A stretch of DNA of 36,891 nt, taken from Diplocarpon mali. Taxonomy: Eukaryota; Ascomycota; Leotiomycetes; Helotiales; Drepanopezizaceae. Position 1 is the first letter of the stretch; each line of letters starts with the position of its first letter. The translations under genes were made by a program, and so were the position numbers. The notes below the pieces were generated by a model. It did no database searches. It saw only the letters and a program-made list of their open reading frames with translations, and was not told where the DNA came from. The stretch spans positions 1 to 36,891 of the forward strand of contig JAENRP010000388.1 in assembly GCA_024741835.1 (NCBI GenBank), in the 5' to 3' direction. Below are positions 8,526-19,872 of the stretch, piece by piece.

Positions 8526-11500
8526 ATGGCTAACCTTTGCGTAGTATACGCGAGGTTGTATAAAGAGTATGCAGCAATTCTATCTAAATAGATTTACGCC
8601 TGCTTTCCCTTAGGAGATCTATTAAAGGCTCCTCTTCTATAGGCTTCTTATAAGGATATTAAGGATAAATATAAAATCCTAATAAAGGAGTACTATATGC
8701 ATAAGGAAACTTAAAAGACCTAATGCAAATACTATAAGCTACTCTTAGAATAGGTCTCTAAGACTGTCGATAGAATGCTCTTAGCTTCTGCGATAGCTTA
8801 AGTATAAATCCAAGCTAAGAAGCTTTCCTTCTTAATACTTAATAAAGATACTCCTATAACTAGAACTACTACTAATAACCCGCATTCCATTTTAATAAAT
8901 TAGCAACTTTCACTCTAAGGCCTAGTATCTATTTTAAAGCGTGATATTACGCCTTCTAATAAGGCTATTTAATCTTAGATAAGGCTCTAGTATTGCAACA
9001 TATTACGCTAAGGCAAGACTAAGAGAATTAATACTTAATAGTAGATCTAGGAGTAATAAGAGGCGTACCGCTTAATAGAATAATACAATCTTCCTAAGAT
9101 TAAAGGGAGATTAGGAGTTACTAACTTTTTAAACTTAGTTATAATAAAGATTAATCCGAGTTAGGCGACTTACCTAAAGGAGGAAATTATCACTAATAAG
9201 CAAATAGGAACCTTATATAAATACAACCTAATGCAGCTAAGCCGCGCCCTAGCAGGTATTAAATCTAATAGAGCGATCGATAATAAAGGGCTAGTAGTTT
9301 TTACTACTTAAGAGTCTCTCTTAAATGCCGAAACCCCTTTGCAAGCTCTAGCAAGCAGCTCCCGAAATCGCTTTATAAGCTCTAGAAGGGAGATCAGGCC
9401 TAAGTGCCCTTATAAAGGCTTTAAAAATCACTATTAGAAGCCCTAGGACTATCGGAAACTATTATATACTATAGATAGGCGCAAGGAAAATATAAAGGTT
9501 CTCCCCTTGCAAGAGGAGGTCCTACGAATACAAAAGGCATTAAACGCAGGAGACTAGTTCAAGGGTCTTTAAGTATAGCTTAAGGAGAATAATATTACGG
9601 TAATAGCAATTGATAAATTCAAAGGAAAGGCTTTAGCCTTTAGGGAGAATAGTATAAGTAGCAAAAGGGAGAACTTACCAGTCTTTATAGTAATAGATCC
9701 CTTTGCTTTTAACGCTTTTAAAGAATTATTCAACGTCTACCACCTCTTTAAGCTAGAACGCCACCCGCTCTCCTTAAGTACGCTCCTTAATAATTGCGCA
9801 GCTACTTATATTATTAATTCAAAGGATTTACTTATCGCAAGCACCTTTAAGCCTTCTAGCGATTTGCAGCAATATATTAAAGCAGGTACCTTAAGACTCT
9901 TAATTATTAAAAGGGGTAATAGATATATAGCAGACTCTCTTTTATAATATAATAGCTCTCCTATAGGGATAATGCTACGCAATATTGCTATTATAAAGGA
10001 GTTTACTACTAATATCATCTTAAAGAGGCTCCTTGCGGATAAGGGTTTTTAATACTCTAGGGTAGACCTTACTTTACGCTCTAAGAGCATTAAAGACTCT
10101 ATAAAGCAAGCTTAGTTAAAGCGTTACTATAATCTCGTTTTCTTTAAATATAAGCCTATTAACTATTTAAATCTCTTAAATATACTTTAATATGACTTCT
10201 TTACTTTAATAGCGTTTCCTATAGCTAAGATAACACTTTATAATAGGTTTTAATCTAGCTATATACCTATTAAGGTACGGGATAATAATGCGTATACTTA
10301 GCACCTTTGCGCTAGCTACCTAGGCGCAGAGGCTCTTTAAGCGCTAGTTAAGTGCGCTAGGGGAATGAAGATCAAGGGAATATAAAGGCTAGAGTGCCTT
10401 ATATACGCAGTAGCGTCTGCTAGGCAAGTTATTTCTCGCACTACCTTTAAGAACTGATCTTTAAGGCCCTTCTTTAAGATCTCCTAGGATCTCTTTAACT
10501 TTTTAAACAACTTATACAATAGCTGCTTATAGGTTCTTTTAATTAAGGATAAGTATAGTAGTATACTTTGGACGTTCCTACTAAGATCGAAGGGCAAAGA
10601 CGTAGTTATAAAGGTCCTCTAGGCCTTTAAAGCATAGGTAAAACGCTAATATAGGCTTTCAATTTGCAAGATTAGGCAAGATAATAATACTTTAGTAATC
10701 TCCTTAAGGGAAGACTCTCTTATAAAGTACTAGAGATAGGTAAAAGAGGAAGGAATTAATTTAAAGCTTACTTCTACTTATATATACCAACCTAATAGAA
10801 GTGCAGAGCGAGTAAGAAGGGAGTTGATTAAACGCTCTATTAAAATAAGGATCTACGCCAGACTTCTAGCAAGCCTTTGACCAAAGGTTATAGAGACTGC
10901 TATATACCTCTATAATATCTCCCTACTCGCTAAGAAGAAAATGATCTTACTAAGCGAGGCTCTCTATAGTTAGTTTAAGCAATATTTTCGATTTTATAAG
11001 CCGCTGCTTATTAAGTAGATAATAGCAAGCTTAAAGCCCGACTAGAGTCGCGTTTATACGTATAGTGCTTGCGTATACCTTTTAATTAAGGAGAGGAAGG
11101 CAAGGAGGGACCGCCGAACCTTTAAAATTGAACTATAAAGGCACTTAAGTTACTTAATTAAATATATTACCTTTAATATTTATAAAATCTAAGTTCTTAT
11201 ACTCTAGTAAGTAATAACGACTTATAATATCGAATTCGATAAGTCTCTCTTCTATAGTCCAAAAGCTAAGCGCGCAAACCCTATATTACGCTAGGAACTT
11301 AAGACGACCTTCCAATTGATTAAAGAGAGAGAAGGAGCTTAGGACGCTAAGTTTAAAGGCATTTTCAAAGAATTAGAGCTTATCGCAGGGCTGAATGCAA
11401 TCGCTGTAAAAGAAGCCGCTATATAAGAAGAGCCTATATTATAGACTAACGCTACTCTATAGCCTTTAACTAATAATATAAAAGGTCTTAACTTAAATCT

Positions 11501-13456
11501 AAATTCTTTAAAAGACCTGCTTAGAAACTTAAGGGTAGAAGTAAGCAAACTAAAAGCCACTTCGCTAGTCTTTAAAAAGGCAAATGGCAACTAGAGCTTA
11601 AGGGTGATGATTCCCTACAAAGGCCCTATTAAAGAAGGAACTATAGACGACTTTAAGGGAGTCTTTAGAGACAAGTTCTATAAGGCGATCGGCAGATCTT
11701 TAGCTGCTATTTTATATAAGAATAGAGATAGCTTAAGAGCTCTAAGATAGAGTCTTCGATTATAAAGGCAGGCCTTAGTAAACTCTAATAGAAGGCTAGA
11801 AGTACTACTACTAAGATCTAGGAAGAGCTTTAATAATCTTATAAAAAGCGACCTAATAAGAGGAATAGGCCTTAATAATATAATACCTTAAGTTATAATA
11901 CTAGCTTAAAGACTATAAGCTTAAGAGATAAAGCTACCTAGACTTTTAAAGGAACCTTTAGCAATAATAAAAATAGAGGAGGAGACTTATAGAAAAAAGC
12001 GCAAAGAGGAACTCCTTCTTCTTAAGTAAAAGAGGATAAAACACTTAAGCGTTAAGCAATAGGAGACTTTAAAAGTATATACTACTGCTTTAAAGCATAT
12101 GCTCTTTTAAAGTAATATTAATCTACCTTGCTCCTTATATATATAGGAGTTTATATCAACCTTTTAAGTAAATAAATAAATAAGGAAGGATAAGAAGGAT
12201 TATTTAATAGTTTATATAGTTATTAAAGCTGCAATTGATAGTTAGGCAAAGGATAGAGCGCAATCTTCTAACTACCTATAGTACTAAGGCTCTTTACCAA
12301 AGCCTTTAAAAGGATGGCTAGACTTAGAGAAGCACCCTTTTGGCAAATGATTTAAGGAAAGAGGGCGCTAGGAGATTAGGAATTTAAAATCTCAGAGTTG
12401 CTAGAGAATCGTATAAAGGGATTACTTAAAACCCCTGCTAATACTATTAAAATAGGTTTTTACCTATAAGGTCAATAGCTCTAGTAAGCTTCTAAAGTGC
12501 CGATCATAGCTAGTTATGCAAAGGGATCTTTAAGACGAAGCTTCAATTTTCTTAACTTATATAGCTACGCTTGTAGTAAGGTCTTTTAAAGTACTAATAG
12601 TGCTTGCTGCGTACTTTAATATAAAAGTAAAGTAGTTCGATATTATTAACGCATTTATTAATACTCCTAGAGACCTAAGGAGTGCTTTAATTATATGCTT
12701 CTTATTAGATGGCTTTAAGCGCCTTAGTATGGTAGTAGAACTGGACCGCGCGCTCTATAGGCTAAAAGACTCTCTAGTGCTATAGTATAGGAACTTTGTA
12801 AAAATGCTTAAAGGCCTTCAACTTAAGCTACTAGGTAAGGAGCCTTGTATTTTTATAATAAAGGATCGCATAGTCTTTATAGCATTTTACATTAACGATA
12901 TTCAAGTATTATATAAGGCCTCTAACCTAGATTAGGCGACTTATCTAATTAAAGACCTAAAGAGGGCGTATAAGCTTACTATTATAAGAGATATCTCCTA
13001 GTTCTTTAAAGTAAGGATTATTTAAAATAGGAAGGCAAAGAGGATCTCCTTAGTTTATAATACCTATATTAAGAAGATCGCTCAAAAGTTTAAAGCTAAT
13101 ATAAGGAGAGTGCCTAGTACTCTATTGCTAAAGAAGGAATTTATTAAAAACTTAAGGTAAGCTTCTTTAAAAAAGGTAAAGGAGTATTAAGAGAAAATAA
13201 GCTCTATTCTTTATATAGCAATTATAATACACCTAGACGTTGCGTTTGCAGCCTTTTAACTGTCTTTCTTCTTAATTAATCCAAGCTTTAAGCACTTCTT
13301 AGCCGCAGACTAAATACTTTAATACTTATATAGTATGCACTTTTTAGGAATTGCCTATAGCTTTAAGGCCAAGGAATACCAATTGGTCGCTTCTTTAAAT
13401 GCTTCTTTTAAAGATGACCGAGAGACCCGCAGATCCTCTTAAGGATACGTCTTCTT
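8526..13456 (+). pseudogene. Copia-C gag-pol polyprotein, 5' part up to RNase H
   Basis: A single frame from ATG 8526 runs to the copy 2 insertion and continues at 19473. Together it is about 1,770 codons, with stops replacing Gln and Trp. N-terminal gag is followed by a Cys/His cluster near 9400-9450 (K-C-P-Y-K-G-F-K-N-H, second Cys mutated), then a protease-like site N-N-C-A-A-T-Y-I at 9789-9812 (from D-x-C/G-A-A-T-H-I). GAG-pre-integrase (G-M-K-I-K-G-I) and integrase follow at about 10290-11200. Reverse transcriptase lies at about 12540-13000, with F-D-I-I-N-A-F-I-N and Y-I-N-D-I (12888-12902) for the YxDD box. RNase H begins near 13360 and breaks at the insertion within R-R-S-S-x-G-Y-V-F. 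All motifs share one phase, so no frameshift is needed. Confidence 0.88.
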
Positions 13457-13651
13457 TATTGAGATAGGTGATACAGCTATCACTCCGATGTATTATCATA
13501 TGACCCTACTGCTTAGTCAGTAGGATATTGATACATATATAGCTAAAGGGAAGAAAGGGGAAACCTTCCTTCCTTAACTCTTATTAATATATCGACTATC
13601 GACCTTTAGAAGTTTCTATTACCTACTGCGCCGACTTATTTAAGCTTAATA
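13457..13651 (+). repeat. 5' LTR of Copia-A copy 2
   Basis: It runs TATTGAGATAGGTGATA to AAGCTTAATA, 195 bp. It keeps more CpA and TpG than its 3' partner. ATACATATATAGC near its middle could serve as a TATA region. Confidence 0.94.
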
Positions 13652-13663
13652 GGTTATAAGTCT
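13652..13663 (+). other. Primer binding site, half-tRNA-iMet type (Copia-A copy 2)
   Basis: GGTTATAAGTCT directly follows the LTR; copy 4 has GGTTATAAGCCC and copy 3 has GGTTATAAGCCT. These fit GGTTATGAGCCC, complementary to the anticodon region of initiator tRNA-Met, after RIP-type TG-to-TA and C-to-T changes. Confidence 0.7.
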
Positions 13664-13770
13664 TAAATAGACCGATAATAGATTATTAACTTCCTTTAAA
13701 AAGCACTTGCGCTGCAACTGTTAGTAGGAAGTTAAATGAGACTTATAATAAGAGGTAAGCAATTGGCAAA

Positions 13771-13910
13771 TAGGAGGTATGATTCCCTATTTAGCTAACC
13801 TATATTGCAAGAGGTATGATTTCTTACTCTATAACCCCTTTGGTACTGCAAGAGGTATGATTCCTTACTTTACTATATTTTATAAGAGGTATAATTCCTT
13901 GCGTTATAGC
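13771..13910 (+). repeat. Four direct repeats in the Copia-A leader (copy 2)
   Basis: A motif of the form AAGAGGTATGATTCCYTA recurs with GAGGT at 13773, 13811, 13852 and 13886, spaced 38, 41 and 34 bp apart. The same set is present in copies 3 and 4. It lies between the primer site and gag, where packaging or dimerisation signals are expected. The 60-codon open frame here is a by-product of the repeat. Confidence 0.8.
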
Positions 13911-14035
13911 TTAAAAACCCTTTTAATAAGAGGACTTCCTCCCTATTTAATACTTCTATAATACCTGCTATTTAATTATTTCAACTTTTCAATAGAAGGA
14001 GTGCCCTTAATTATTTAATTTATTTAATTTTAAAT

Positions 14036-17000
14036 GCAATTCTATTCGAAATAGCAATAGTATCCGATTCCGATCGAAACACTAAGTCTAAAGACCTCTA
14101 ACTCTCTTAGAAGAACTGGCAACGATAGTTCGACGATTTAAAGCTTTACTTTAAGAGTAAAGGCATTAAAATAGCGATTTAAAAGATACTTATTAAATAC
14201 GCAAGAATAGCCCTTTATACTCCCTCTACTAATTCGTCTACTTCTACTTTAATAGCTAATATAATTGCTAAGGATTTGCCAGATATACTAAATAAGCTTA
14301 GCCTAAGAGCTTTAGTAGATAATAACTAAGAATCCTAAAGGTAGATTTTAAATATAGAAAAGGAAAAGGAGTATAAGCTGGCCTTAGCTAAATGCAAGCT
14401 TAAGATTAATAGAGGTTTAAGCGATAAAGACTAAGATTTTATTCGAGTTTATAATAATATAAAGATAAGATAGGATATATTAAAGGTAAAATACTCTTAA
14501 ACAACTGCCCTTAATACCTAGCATTTGCTATAGCAGATCACTTCATTTTAGTATAAAAAAGATAAAGATAGTAAGGATATAGATATAAATATAGACTCTA
14601 CTTAGTCTATACTATATAAAGTAAGGAGGAGAGTAAGAGCCGTAGATCCTAGGATAGCTATGACTTTTAAGGAAACTCAGCTTTTTAGTTTCCTACTTAA
14701 TAGCCTCCCTCTTAAGTTTGCTATTATAAAACAATCTCTTCTTATTTAACCTAACCTTAAGATCTATAAGAAGATCGACCTCCTTTGAACTATTAAGCAA
14801 GACCTCGAAGGACGCTTTAAGTCGGCAAATGCCGCATTATAGGGCAACGATAAGCCTAAGAAGAGGAAAGAGCGCAGGACGAGCCCTCGAGCTTATCGGA
14901 GATGCTACTTCTATAATAGTGCTTATAATATTACTAATTATAAAGTTAAAAGGCAACTGATCGATATAGTTGCTAGCTTTAATATTAAGAAGCAATCGAA
15001 GCAAAAGTTAAGAAGCAAACTACCCTTATCCTATTAAAGGCTGTAACTATTAAGGAAAGGCAAAGGAAAAGGCTATTTAACCAGAACTTTAGCAGATACC
15101 TTTAATAATAATAGTAGGTTATTTAAACTTAAATCCACTTTTAATAATTTAAATAATAATTATAATAAAGATACCTACGTTTTAAAAGCCGATCTTTATA
15201 AGATCCTTAAATCCGACTGGTATAGTAATACTAGTTATATAGTATATATGATTGATAAACCCTACCTATTTAAAGGCCCGCTTATTAAAATAAAAAGGCA
15301 CTTTATTAAGGTTGGTAGTAAAAGGTTATATATAGATTCGATAGGTATAGTAGAGATAAATGTCGCTAGCGTTTCTTTCCTTTTGTAAAATATTCTCCTT
15401 ATACTTAGCTTAGGTATTAATCTTTTATCTAACTGCAAGATTTATATAAAGTTAAATTATATAAGAGTTTTCAATAATCAATTTATATAGTTTATAAATA
15501 ATAATTATAAAGTGATCTTTAAGGCTAAAATTAAAGATAGACTTTATATTATCTTAAAGGTAATATTATAGAAATTGACTCCTAGGCCGGACCTATAAGT
15601 AGGTTCCTTTAAGGAAAGTGCACTCTTTGCCTTAATATAATTAAGTAAGGATAGGGAGAATAAATAGACTCTTAAGCTAGGATTATAAGTAGAATTCGCA
15701 GAAATGACTCTTAGGCTAGGACCGCGAGTGAAATTCGCGAATTTGTCAAAGACGACTCCCGAGCTGGGATTGCAAGTGGATCTCGCTATTTCCAGGAAAT
15801 CGACTCCTAAGCTAAGACCGCGAGTAGATCTTGCGGTTTTATTAAAAACGACTCTTAAGCTAGGCTTATAATTAGAAAATGGCAAAACCTCAAACTGCTA
15901 TTACTAGTCCTTTCTAGCCGCTGATAATAAAGTATTAACTGATAATAGGCTATTAAAGCTATTAGAAGCCGAAAGCCTATTAAGGTATTAGCTAATATAT
16001 AGAAGATTCGCGTATCTAAGACTAGAGAAATTAAAGGGCTTGCATAAGGTCTCGACCCTAAAATAGAAGATCTAAGTACTAAAGGATCGCCTAGTATACC
16101 GAATTTGCAAGCTAATAAAACTTCGAAATCGGACGCAAACTAAGCTTAATCTATAAAAAGACTCGATACTAGCGCTAATATCTATTAATACTACTAGACT
16201 ATTTACAACCTCGATCAAAGGAAATAATTGGTTTTCTTAAATAGTAGATAACTCCACTTAATAGATATAGACTATTTGCGCTAAGACTAAATCTAAGCTT
16301 ATAAAAAAGCTAGAAACTTAGAAAGTAATAGAGGAACGCTAGACCTAGTTGAAGCTAATAGCTATTAGGTTTAATAACGCATTAGAGATTAGGGTAAAGC
16401 TTAACAAATAGGTAAAATAAGGAGTTTATTATAAACTAACTATAATATATAAAGGTTCCTATTAGAATAGTATCACTAAGCGAAGCATCTAATAAGTAGA
16501 GACTAACTATTACACTCTATTGCAAGATGCTGACCTACTACTGGAATTCTAGGACCTTATAGTTAAGGCAGACGTATACTTGCGAAATAGAATAGGTAAT
16601 AGACTAATAGTTAATAGCACCCGAATATTATTATATAAGGTATATTTTAAATAGAAACTAAGCCTGGACTATATCTGCGTCTTTAGAAGCGTCTGCTACT
16701 CCTATATTAGCCTAAAGTCCTAGCCTATAGGTATAAAGAGTGCGAAGCTAATAGACTAAGGTAGAGAGTATATATTTATTAAGTATATTAAATAGATAAT
16801 AAAACAATAGATAGTATATGCGCTAGATCTAAGGCGAGTAATTATATCCTTAGTAATTGAGTTCGATGAATCTCGAAATAAGGAAGAGCTATCCTTAAAG
16901 CTCTATATAACTAGAGATTCGCAAGGTATACCACTTGATAGTAATACTATTAAGCCGAACTAATAACCCCTCTCTTTTAGCTTAGGTATATTAAGCGCAC

Positions 17001-18979
17001 TTGCTAATTAATAACTTGCTAATCGCCTAAAGGCCGAATAGACTATTCCTATCGTTTGCAAACTGCCTAAAGTATAGAATAACTTTAATATTATTATCCC
17101 TTTAATTAAAGCACCTATAGTAAAGGATATTCCTAAAATAGGTATAAGTAATAATAAGCTTCTACTATTAGAAAGCAGTTCCTTAAATGATAAGCCTATA
17201 GAACCTATAGTTAAACCTACGCCTTTGAAAAGGAATAGAGACCTAGAACTAGAAGACGCCTTAAACGAACGCGAATTTAAGCGTATCTAGGCTATAATAG
17301 CGTATAGGATCTATAAGCTTGAACTTTAATAGAGCTTCGACGAAGATAATGCGTTCTTAGTTGCTAAGGGGATAATGAAAATCTCTCTTCTAAAGATGTA
17401 TAATAAAGCTATTAACGACCTAGAGAATAGAGTAGTATAGAATAAGGCAATCTAAGAGGAGATAAGCTCTCTTATTGCAAATAGTATATAGATAGAGGAA
17501 CCGATGCTAAAGGATGTGAACCTGGTTTTAATAAAGTAGGTCTTTATAATTAAGATATATATAGATAGGACCTTAGAATGTTATAAGGCAAGGCTTATAG
17601 CTAAAGGCTTCTTTTAATAGTATAGAGAAGACTACTTTAATACGTTTGCGCTAATAGTTTGCATAGATACCCTTTGTATATTTATAGCGATAATAGCCGC
17701 TAAGGACCTTAAATGCAAATAGTACGATATTAAAAATGCATTTATTAAAGCGATTATAAAGGAATAGATTTTTCTCTTCCGATCTAATAGTATTCTTATA
17801 TACGCTGGCCACTCTCTTTATATATTCTGTAGTATCTATAGGCTTAAATAATCAGCCTATAATTAGAACCTCTTATATAGCTTTGCTCTAATAGAAATAG
17901 GATTTGTTTAAAGCCTAGCTAACCCTTGTCTTTTTACCTATGCTAAGTATAGAATTAAGTTACTTTTATATATCGATAATATTACTATAGCTGCGAAAAC
18001 AACTACTCAATTAGATTAGTTCTTTATAACAATTTAGAAACGTTTTAATACTAAGGATCTAAGGGGGATTTATAAGATCCTCGGCATCTGCGTTATAAGG
18101 AACCGCTCTACTCGAGAACTCTAATTAGATTAAGAGTAGTATATTAAGAAGATCCTAGACCGAATAGGACTTTCTACTTATACTCCTAACTTTAAGCCAA
18201 AGCATATTCTAATCGAAGGAAAGTATAATAAGTTAGAGCCTACTAATGAAAATAAGTAAAGAGGAGATTTGAAGAAGTACTAATAGGATATTAAAGCGAT
18301 TATATATACTATAGTATATATAAGACCAGATATTGCCTTTATTACTAAGTAATTTAGTTAGAACTTAAAGGATCTAACGATTTAATATAAGAATGCAATC
18401 AAGCGACTTAAAAGGTACCTTTGATCGATAATCATATAGAAGGTGAGATATAAACTAATAAAATATATAAGCGCAAAGCTTAAGGTATATACCGATTCTA
18501 ACTAGGCAAATATAAAAGGTCGGAAAAGTATATCTAAAAGCGTAGTAGTATTATATAGTAGACCTATATTATAAGGAAGTAGGAAGTAGAAATCAATAGC
18601 TATTGCAAGCACTAAGGCCGAATATATATTAATATTATTAAATTGTAAGTAAGGATTATAGATTGCCTAAGTTCTAAAAGATATAGGTTTCGCTAAGTAT
18701 ATTAGATGAGATAGGAATTGTATTAATCTTTAAGCAGATAATATAAGGGCGATTGCACTTATAAAGAACCTATACTTATATAAGCGGTTGAAATATATCG
18801 ATATTGCTTACTACTTTATCCGCGACCTTATTATAAAGAATAAGTTATTAATTACCTATATCCTAACCGATTGAATAGTAGTAGATGGATTTATAAAGCT
18901 ATTAGAGACGGTTGCAAAGTTCGAAGTATTTAAAGATATACTAGGGTTGCAAAAGATAGTAAGGGCTTAGTAGGCTTAA
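14036..18979 (+). pseudogene. Copia-A gag-pol polyprotein relic, copy 2 (full span)
   Basis: One phase runs 4,944 bp from near ATG 14034 (the true start is uncertain, since the recognisable frame reads from 14036) to TAA 18977-18979. Gag has F-D-D-L-K-L-Y-F-K-S-K-G-I near 14130 and a degraded CCHC knuckle (C-Y-F-Y-N-S-A-Y-N) near 14905. The protease site D-T-G appears as N-T-S at 15227-15235 after S-D-W-Y-S. Six palindromic units follow, then GAG-pre-integrase (L-K-G-L-H-K-V, about 16035), integrase (about 16170-16900), RT with K-A-R-L-I-A-K-G-F (about 17600) and Y-I-D-N-I at 17969-17983, and RNase H with A-S-T-K-A-E-Y near 18610. A single gag-pol frame matches Ty5/copia-like organisation. 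Dead because of many stops. Confidence 0.9.
15578..15873 (+). repeat. Array of six in-frame palindromic units (copy 2)
   Basis: Units start at 15578, 15668, 15707, 15755, 15803 and 15851, all in the gag-pol phase. The first, ACTCCTAGGCCGGACCTATA plus AGT, is the best-preserved coding unit. Compared with copies 1 and 4, one 87-bp block (two units, spacing 48 plus 39) is missing, leaving the frame intact. Confidence 0.88.
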
Positions 18980-18984
18980 GGACG

Positions 18985-19134
18985 ACTCCTAGGCCTGCCC
19001 TGCGAGTTAGGTTATATAGTCTTATAAAGGAAAGTTTTTAAATCGACTCCTAGGCTTAGACTGCGAGTCAAATTATATAATCTTATAAAGGAATATCTTT
19101 TAAGAAATTTGACTCCTAGTCCTACTCTATAAGT
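18985..19134 (+). repeat. Three palindromic units in 3' untranslated region (copy 2)
   Basis: Units at 18985-19007, 19046-19068 and 19112-19134. The first reads ACTCCTAGGCCTGCCCTGCG plus AGT, close to the inferred founder. Phase differs between the first and the other two, as expected outside coding sequence. Confidence 0.85.
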
Positions 19135-19272
19135 AAGATTAGTGATTTTAATAGAGGTTGCTATTGATTGATTGTTTTTAATTTAAAGAGATATATAAGA
19201 GTTGGATTAGCGTAAAAGGATAGTTATTATTTTCCTAACTGCAGGTCAATCGGAGTAAGGTCTAAGTAAGGG

Positions 19273-19467
19273 TATTAAGATAGGTAATATAGCTATTACT
19301 CTAATATATTATCATATAACCTTACTGTTTAATTAGTAGGATATTAATATATATATAGCTAAAGGGAAGAAAGGGGAAACCTTCCTTCCCTAACTCTTAC
19401 TAATATATCGACTATCGACCTTTAGAAGTTTCCATTACCTACTGCGCCGACTTATTTAAGCTCAATA
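19273..19467 (+). repeat. 3' LTR of Copia-A copy 2
   Basis: It runs TATTAAGATAGGTAATATAG to AAGCTCAATA, 195 bp, preceded by a purine tract (AAGTAAGGG). Confidence 0.94.
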
Positions 19468-19472
19468 TTCTT

Positions 19473-19872
19473 CTTATTTAAAGGACCGATTATTTAAAAA
19501 GCGAATCGCTAAGCGACTATTACGCTTTCCTTTACTAAAGTAGAACTCTATAGTATGGTTTCTACTGCAAAGGAGATGATAGCTATAAAACGCCTCTTTA
19601 AGGAGATTCGTATAGACTCCCTCTTTAAATAGAATATATATTATAATAACTAATAAATAATTCGGCTAATTATTATAAAGAATAAGAAGATTAAAACAAG
19701 CCTCTAATATATCGAAATTAGCAATATATAGATCCGCTAGGAGTATTAGAGAGGAAGCTTTTAAATAATCTACCTCCCTACTAGAGAGATATACGCAGAT
19801 AGGCTTACTAAGAACCTAGACCATTAGAAGTTTAAAAGCTTTATTTGTTTATTAAACCTTTAGAGCTTTTAA
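19473..19872 (+). pseudogene. Copia-C gag-pol 3' end (RNase H C-terminus)
   Basis: Joined to 13456 at the TTCTT target, the frame resumes as F-K-G-P-I-I-x-K-A-N-R and continues through T-I-T-L-S-F-T-K-V-E-L-Y-S (the copia SSTEAEY region) and A-K-E-M-I-A-I-K-R-L. It ends after C-L-L-N-L near TAA 19870-19872. Stops at Gln and Trp positions are RIP products. This confirms that the two halves belong to one element. Confidence 0.9.

Larger units (their letters stand above)
13457..19467 (+). mobile_element. Complete Copia-A copy 2, nested in Copia-C
   Basis: 195-bp LTRs lie at 13457-13651 and 19273-19467. TTCTT precedes the first (13452-13456) and follows the second (19468-19472), a perfect target duplication that splits a Copia-C RNase H codon. 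Order: LTR, primer site, leader with direct repeats, gag, protease, six-unit palindrome array, integrase, RT, RNase H, three palindrome units, purine tract, LTR. By hand alignment the two LTRs differ at about 18 of 195 positions, all transitions, so divergence reflects RIP and cannot be used as a clock. Confidence 0.96.

Noticed and set aside
13779..13961. 60-codon open frame at the start of copy 2 (and 22669-22866 in copy 3)
   Set aside because: It reads through the leader direct repeats, has no recognised product and precedes the real gag phase.
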